NCBI RefSeq assembly: GCF_014874095.1 | Contig: NZ_JADBEB010000001.1 | Span: 9,176,001 to 9,240,000, forward strand | Reading direction: 5' to 3' | Length of the DNA stretch: 64,000 nucleotides | Origin: Plantactinospora soyae | GTDB taxonomy: Bacteria > Actinomycetota > Actinomycetes > Mycobacteriales > Micromonosporaceae | Shown here: piece by piece, positions 59,891 to 64,000 of the stretch | Layout: every line of letters begins with the position of its first letter | How positions within the stretch are numbered: position 1 is the stretch's first letter | Made by a program: the position numbers and the translations under genes | Notes under the pieces: generated by a model | Told to the model about the DNA's origin: nothing | The model's input: the letters and a program-made list of their open reading frames with translations, nothing else | The model's database searches: none

Positions 59891-61705
59891 GTGCGCGAGT
59901 TCTCGGTCCCGCCAGCGGTCACGGTCGGCGACGCGGCCAACCTCACCGACCCGGTCTGGGACAACGCCGAGGAGGCGCCGGACAGCGTGCAGTTCGTCCG
60001 TCGTGCCCCGGGCACCTCCGGCACCAGTGGCGAGTGGACCGACGTCACCTGCCGGCAGTTCCGGGACGAGGTCGTCGCGCTGGCCCGTGGCCTGATCGCC
60101 GCCGGGATCACCCCGGGGGCGCGGGTCGGCCTGATGAGCCGGACCCGGTACGAGTGGACCCTGATCGACTACGCGATCTGGACGGTCGGCGGCGTCACCG
60201 TACCGATCTACGACACCTCCAGCCCCGAGCAGGTGGCCTGGATCCTGTCGGACTCCGGCGCGGTGGCCTGTGTGCTGGAGACCAACGCGCACGCCCTCGC
60301 GCTCTCCGGAATCCGGGACCGGCTACCCAAGCTGGAACAGGTCTGGCAGATCGAACTCGGCGGCATCGACGAACTACTCGCTCTCGGCGACCGGGTCGAC
60401 CCGGCCCAGGTCGAGGTACGTCGCAAGGCGGTGAAGGCGGCGGACATCGCCACCATCATCTACACCAGCGGCACCACCGGCCGGCCCAAGGGCTGCGTGC
60501 TGACCCACCGGAACATGCTCTCCGACATCTGCAACGCCATCCCGGTGCTGCCGAACCTCTTCAACGAGGGGGCGTCGACGCTGCTCTTCCTGCCGCTGGC
60601 CCACTCGTTCGCCCGGCTGATCCAGATCGGCACGGTCCGGGCCCGGGCCACCGTGGCGCACAGCGCCGACACGAAGAACCTGGTCAGCGAGCTGAAGGAG
60701 TTCCAGCCCAGCTTCGTGCTGTCGGTGCCCCGGGTCTTCGAGAAGGTCTACACCGGCGCCGTCCAGAAGGCGAGGGACGAGGGCAAGGGCAAGATCTTCG
60801 CCAGTGCCGAGCGGGTGGCGATCGCGTACAGCCAGGCCCTGGACACTCCGTCCGGGCCGGGGATGGGTCTGCGGCTGCGGCACCAGGTCTTCGACCGGCT
60901 GGTCTACCGCAAGCTCCGGGCCGCGCTCGGCGGACGCTGCCAGAACGCGATCTCCGGGGGCGCCCCGCTGGGCGCCCGGCTCGGCCACTTCTTCCGGGGC
61001 GTGGGCGTGCTGGTCTACGAGGGGTACGGCCTGACCGAGACCTCACCGGCGGTCGCGGTGAACCTGCCCAGCGCCACCCGGATCGGCACCGTCGGCCGCC
61101 CGCTGCCCGGGGTCACCATCCGGATCGCGGACGACGGCGAGATCCTGATCAAGGGTGACGTGGTCTTCCAGGGCTACTGGAACAACCCGGAGGCGACCGC
61201 CGAGGTACTCACCTCCGACGGCTGGTTCCACAGCGGTGACCTGGGCGAACTCGACGGCGACGGCTACCTGTGCATCACCGGGCGGAAGAAGGAGATCATC
61301 GTTACGGCGAACGGCAAGAACGTCGCTCCCGCCGTACTGGAGGACGCGGTCCGGGCGCACCGGCTGGTCAGCCAGTGCATGGCGGTCGGGGACCGACGGC
61401 CGTTCGTCGCCGCGCTGGTCACCATCGACGCGGAGGCCCTGCCGAGCTGGCTGCGGGAGCACGACCGGCCGGCGGACACGGACATCGAGACGCTGCGGAA
61501 CGACCCGGAGCTGCGCGCCGAGATCCAGAGGGCGGTGGACGAGGCCAACCAGAACGTCTCGCGAGCCGAATCCATCCGGCAGTTCAGGATCCTTCCCCGG
61601 GACTTCACCGAGGCCACCGGCGAACTGACCCCGTCGATGAAGGTCAAGCGGAACGTCGTAGAGAAGACATACTCGGCGGACATCGCCGAGATATACGGCA
61701 ACTGA
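59891..61705 (+). CDS. Long-chain fatty acid-CoA ligase (AMP-dependent synthetase)
   Basis: 604 residues. The AMP-binding P-loop YTSGTTGRPKG (191-201), YGLTETSPA, and the motif GWFHSGDLGELDGDGYLCITGRKKEI show a long-chain acyl-CoA synthetase (FadD15-like). It activates fatty acids via acyl-AMP to acyl-CoA. The start is GTG 59891 with GAGGGAG upstream; the frame extends far upstream but without homology. It is divergent from the SRPBCC gene. Possibly co-transcribed with the sensor kinase that follows after 14 bases. Confidence 0.96.
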   Translation: MREFSVPPAVTVGDAANLTDPVWDNAEEAPDSVQFVRRAPGTSGTSGEWTDVTCRQFRDEVVALARGLIAAGITPGARVGLMSRTRYEWTLIDYAIWTVGGVTVPIYDTSSPEQVAWILSDSGAVACVLETNAHALALSGIRDRLPKLEQVWQIELGGIDELLALGDRVDPAQVEVRRKAVKAADIATIIYTSGTTGRPKGCVLTHRNMLSDICNAIPVLPNLFNEGASTLLFLPLAHSFARLIQIGTVRARATVAHSADTKNLVSELKEFQPSFVLSVPRVFEKVYTGAVQKARDEGKGKIFASAERVAIAYSQALDTPSGPGMGLRLRHQVFDRLVYRKLRAALGGRCQNAISGGAPLGARLGHFFRGVGVLVYEGYGLTETSPAVAVNLPSATRIGTVGRPLPGVTIRIADDGEILIKGDVVFQGYWNNPEATAEVLTSDGWFHSGDLGELDGDGYLCITGRKKEIIVTANGKNVAPAVLEDAVRAHRLVSQCMAVGDRRPFVAALVTIDAEALPSWLREHDRPADTDIETLRNDPELRAEIQRAVDEANQNVSRAESIRQFRILPRDFTEATGELTPSMKVKRNVVEKTYSADIAEIYGN

Positions 61706-61719
61706 CTACCATCCGTCAG

Positions 61720-63414
61720 GTGCCCGCCTCGACCTCCGGTCTTCCCCGCCCACATCCACTCGCGGCGGCGGCGCGCGTCGTCATGCTCGCGCTCGTCGCG
61801 GTCCTCACCCTGATCGCCACCCGGGATCCCGGGCAGCTCCGCTGGGTCGCCCTGCTCGCCGTCGCGGGCATTCCGGCGGTGATCGCCCCCGGACACTGGC
61901 TGCTGGCCCCGCTGGGCAGGTTCGCCGAGGTCATGATCGTCGGGCTGGCCGCCGGCCAGGTAGCGGCGGCGGCGAACATCGGCACCCCGATGCCCGGCCT
62001 CGGGGCGTCGGCGATCCTGCCCTACCTCGCCGTACCGCTCACCGTCGCCGCCCTGCAACGCCGCTCGCGGGAGGGCATCGCCCTGATCGCGGTCGCGGCG
62101 GCGACCCTGGCGCTGAGCGGCACCTTCACCGGCGGCGAGGGCGGGCTGCTGATCGGCCAGCTCGGCTACCTGGCGGTGACGGCCCAGTGGTTGATCCTGG
62201 CCGCGCTGGGGCTGTCCGCGGCGGGCACGCTGCAACGGATCATCCAGGCCCGGGGCGAGGGCCGGCCACAGCCGTACGCCGAGGCGACCCGGCTGCTCAC
62301 CCAGTTGCGCAGCGTCGCCAGGCAGCTACCCGGAGCCACCCTGGATCCGGGCAGCATCTCCGAACACCTGGTGGAGGAGCTGCGCGGCGTCGCCCGGGCG
62401 GACCGGGCGGCGGTGCTGTCCGCCAGCGGCGGGGGCCGGCTGGTGGTGCTCGCCCAGGCCGGCGTGGACCGGGTCGACTGGGAGACGACGCTCGACGCCG
62501 ACTCGGCCATCGCCGACGCCTGGGCCAGCCAGCAACCACAGACGGCACACCGGTCACAGGCCCGTTCACACTCGGGCGGGGACGTGTCGGCGCTGGTCGT
62601 ACCCCTGGTCGCCGGGGTCCGGACGGTCGGCCTGGTCACCCTGGAGGCCGACGTCACCAACGCCTATCCACCGGCGGTGGTGGCCCAGGTGACCGCGCTG
62701 ACCGGGCCGGCGGCGCTGCGGCTGGAGGCCGCGCTGCTCTTCGACGAGGTCCGGTCGCTGGCCACCAACGAGGAGCGCCAGCGGCTGGCCCGGGAGATCC
62801 ACGACGGGGTCGCCCAGGAACTGGTGATGGTCGGGTACGGCATCGACAACGCCCAGGCCAGCCTCCCGGAGAGCGCCAAGGAGACGGCCGAGGAGCTGCG
62901 GGTCCTCCGGGGCGAGGTGACCCGGGTGATCACCGAGTTGCGGCTGAGCCTCTTCGAGCTGCGCAGCGAGGTCGACCGGCACGGCGGGCTCGCCACCGCG
63001 ATCGCCGAGTACGCGCGCACGGTCGGCGCCTCCGCCGGGCTGCGGGTGCACTACACGCTCGACGAGTCCACCGCCCGGCTGCCGGCCGCCACCGAGGCGG
63101 AGTTGCTACGCATCGCCCAGGAGGCGATCACCAACGCGCGCAAGCACGCCGGGGCGGCGAACCTTTGGGTCAGCTGTGCCGTAGATCCCCCATTCGCCCA
63201 AATTGAAGTGTCGGATGATGGTCAGGGCATCGCTGACCAGCGCCCTGACGGCAGGTATGGTCTTGCGATCATGGCGGAGAGGGCGGAACGTATCCGGGGC
63301 CGGCTAGAGATCAGTCCGCGACACCCCAGCGGCACGACGGTGGCAGTGGTGCTCGGAACCTCGCCCCGGCGCGATAACGTGCGCGATAGCGTCACTGCAT
63401 CAGAAGGGGAGTAA
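61720..63414 (+). CDS. Sensor histidine kinase, GAF-containing NarL class
   Basis: 564 residues from GTG 61720. About five membrane helices (20-170), a GAF-like domain (about 205-340), a HisKA_3 domain with phospho-acceptor His361 (LAREIHDGVAQEL), and an HATPase domain (AQEAITNARKHAGA; VSDDGQGI). It forms a two-component pair with the regulator that starts eight bases later. The input is unknown. The start is uncertain as no ribosome site is seen. Confidence 0.93.
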   Translation: MPASTSGLPRPHPLAAAARVVMLALVAVLTLIATRDPGQLRWVALLAVAGIPAVIAPGHWLLAPLGRFAEVMIVGLAAGQVAAAANIGTPMPGLGASAILPYLAVPLTVAALQRRSREGIALIAVAAATLALSGTFTGGEGGLLIGQLGYLAVTAQWLILAALGLSAAGTLQRIIQARGEGRPQPYAEATRLLTQLRSVARQLPGATLDPGSISEHLVEELRGVARADRAAVLSASGGGRLVVLAQAGVDRVDWETTLDADSAIADAWASQQPQTAHRSQARSHSGGDVSALVVPLVAGVRTVGLVTLEADVTNAYPPAVVAQVTALTGPAALRLEAALLFDEVRSLATNEERQRLAREIHDGVAQELVMVGYGIDNAQASLPESAKETAEELRVLRGEVTRVITELRLSLFELRSEVDRHGGLATAIAEYARTVGASAGLRVHYTLDESTARLPAATEAELLRIAQEAITNARKHAGAANLWVSCAVDPPFAQIEVSDDGQGIADQRPDGRYGLAIMAERAERIRGRLEISPRHPSGTTVAVVLGTSPRRDNVRDSVTASEGE

Positions 63415-63421
63415 CCCGAGC

Positions 63422-64000
63422 ATGACCACCAGCCCCACGCCGACCACTCGGACCAAGGTTCTGCTCGTCGACGATCATGACCTGATCCGCAAGGGCCTGC
63501 GGCACGCCTTTGAGCGGGACCGGCAGTTCGAGGTCGTCGGCGAGGCCGCCACCGCCGCGGAGGGGGTCCGACAGGCGGGCGCCCTACAGCCCGATGTCGT
63601 AATCATGGATCTCCGCCTTCCCGACGGCAGCGGGCTCGAAGCTACCCGAGCCCTCCGCAAGTCCAGCGCCACGATGGGAATCGTGGTCCTCACCATGTAC
63701 GCGGGTGACGACCAGCTTTTCGGTGCCCTCGAGGCCGGCGCGAGTGCCTTCGTACCGAAGACCGCTCCCGCCGACGAGGTGGTGGCCGCCGCCCGGCACG
63801 CCGCCTCCTCGCCGAGTGCGTTCACCGCGGCCGATCTCGCCGAGGCGATGAAGCGTCGGCTGGCTCCGTCCGGCCCGCAACTGTCGCCCCGGGAGGGGCA
63901 GGTGCTGCGCCTGCTGGCCGACGGAATGAGCGTCGCCGGCATCGCCAAGCAGCTGTTCGTCAGCGAGTCGACGGCGAAGACGCACATCTCCAAGCTCTAC
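63422..64000 (+). CDS. Response regulator, NarL/LuxR family (cut by window end)
   Basis: 193 codons visible. Receiver domain with acidic pair (VDDHD, residues 17-19) and phospho-acceptor Asp63 (VVIMDLRLPDGSG), switch Thr (VLTMY) and Lys (VPKT), then a LuxR helix-turn-helix (LSPREGQVLRLLADGMSVAGIAKQLFVSESTAKTHISKLY) that reaches the window end. It follows the sensor kinase and belongs to its operon. The GGGGAG of the kinase's last codons probably serves as ribosome site. Confidence 0.95.
   Translation, partial: MTTSPTPTTRTKVLLVDDHDLIRKGLRHAFERDRQFEVVGEAATAAEGVRQAGALQPDVVIMDLRLPDGSGLEATRALRKSSATMGIVVLTMYAGDDQLFGALEAGASAFVPKTAPADEVVAAARHAASSPSAFTAADLAEAMKRRLAPSGPQLSPREGQVLRLLADGMSVAGIAKQLFVSESTAKTHISKLY

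Noticed and set aside
1-64000. tRNA, rRNA, insertion sequence or prophage
   Set aside because: No cloverleaf, no rRNA-like conserved stretch, no transposase or integrase, and no terminal inverted repeats with target duplication were found by eye.

Overview
The window looks like chromosomal DNA from a high-GC filamentous actinobacterium, most likely a member of the Micromonosporaceae. The support is very high GC, GTG/TTG starts with GGAGG-type ribosome sites, an SSI-type protease inhibitor, an XRE-DUF5753/DUF397 regulator pair, class F sortase with a DUF4397 protein, and many secreted hydrolases. I saw no rRNA, tRNA, CRISPR array, insertion sequence, phage gene or replication origin. About 55 protein genes cover most of the sequence.

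Layout. 1-6.3 kb: start of a lipoprotein, a secreted subtilase divergent from an SSI-like protease inhibitor, an MFS exporter and a tubby/LURP-like protein. 6.3-9.7 kb: methyltransferase, P-loop kinase, and an RNA-binding protein with three cold-shock modules fused to DUF3825. 9.7-14.6 kb: FtsX-type ABC exporter divergent from a two-component system that probably controls it. 14.6-18.1 kb: chitinase, glutathione peroxidase, LuxR-type regulator. 18.2-24.2 kb: second large subtilase, DUF4397 surface protein and its sortase. 24.2-28.9 kb: DUF2203, proC, a phosphofructokinase with pyrophosphate-type residues, a DEDDh exoribonuclease and a Crp/Fnr regulator. 28.9-36.4 kb: a zinc-ribbon/adenylate cyclase/AAA giant protein, PlsC-like acyltransferase, a two-TM protein, otsA, GNAT. 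37.3-43.1 kb: flavin monooxygenase coupled to an alpha/beta-hydrolase-like protein, nucleotidyltransferase, a PadR/hydrolase divergon and an SDR/MerR divergon.

43.2-56.1 kb is the most unusual part. On the minus strand, three consecutive genes encode secreted proteins whose N-termini carry ALF-type helical repeats: an ALF plus ricin-type lectin protein, a short ALF protein, and a 1395-residue ALF plus alanine-rich coiled-coil protein. The last ends in what I read as a RelA/SpoT-like nucleotide pyrophosphotransferase domain. Four bases after its stop lies a small cytosolic gene, the expected place for an immunity protein. Two proteins sharing one extracytoplasmic domain (a lipoprotein at 43.3 kb and a three-TM protein at 55-56 kb) flank this block. 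I propose a secreted polymorphic toxin/immunity locus with an alarmone-synthetase-type warhead.

56.2-64 kb: an ordinary core block of EEP nuclease/phosphatase, ROK glucokinase, a DUF5304-like protein, SRPBCC protein, long-chain acyl-CoA synthetase, and a NarL-type sensor kinase with its response regulator, which is cut off by the window end.

How the genes work together: several divergent regulator/target pairs carry visible dyads (PadR/hydrolase, MerR/SDR, two-component/ABC). Secreted proteases and chitinase suggest a saprophytic, competitive soil lifestyle, consistent with the proposed toxin locus.
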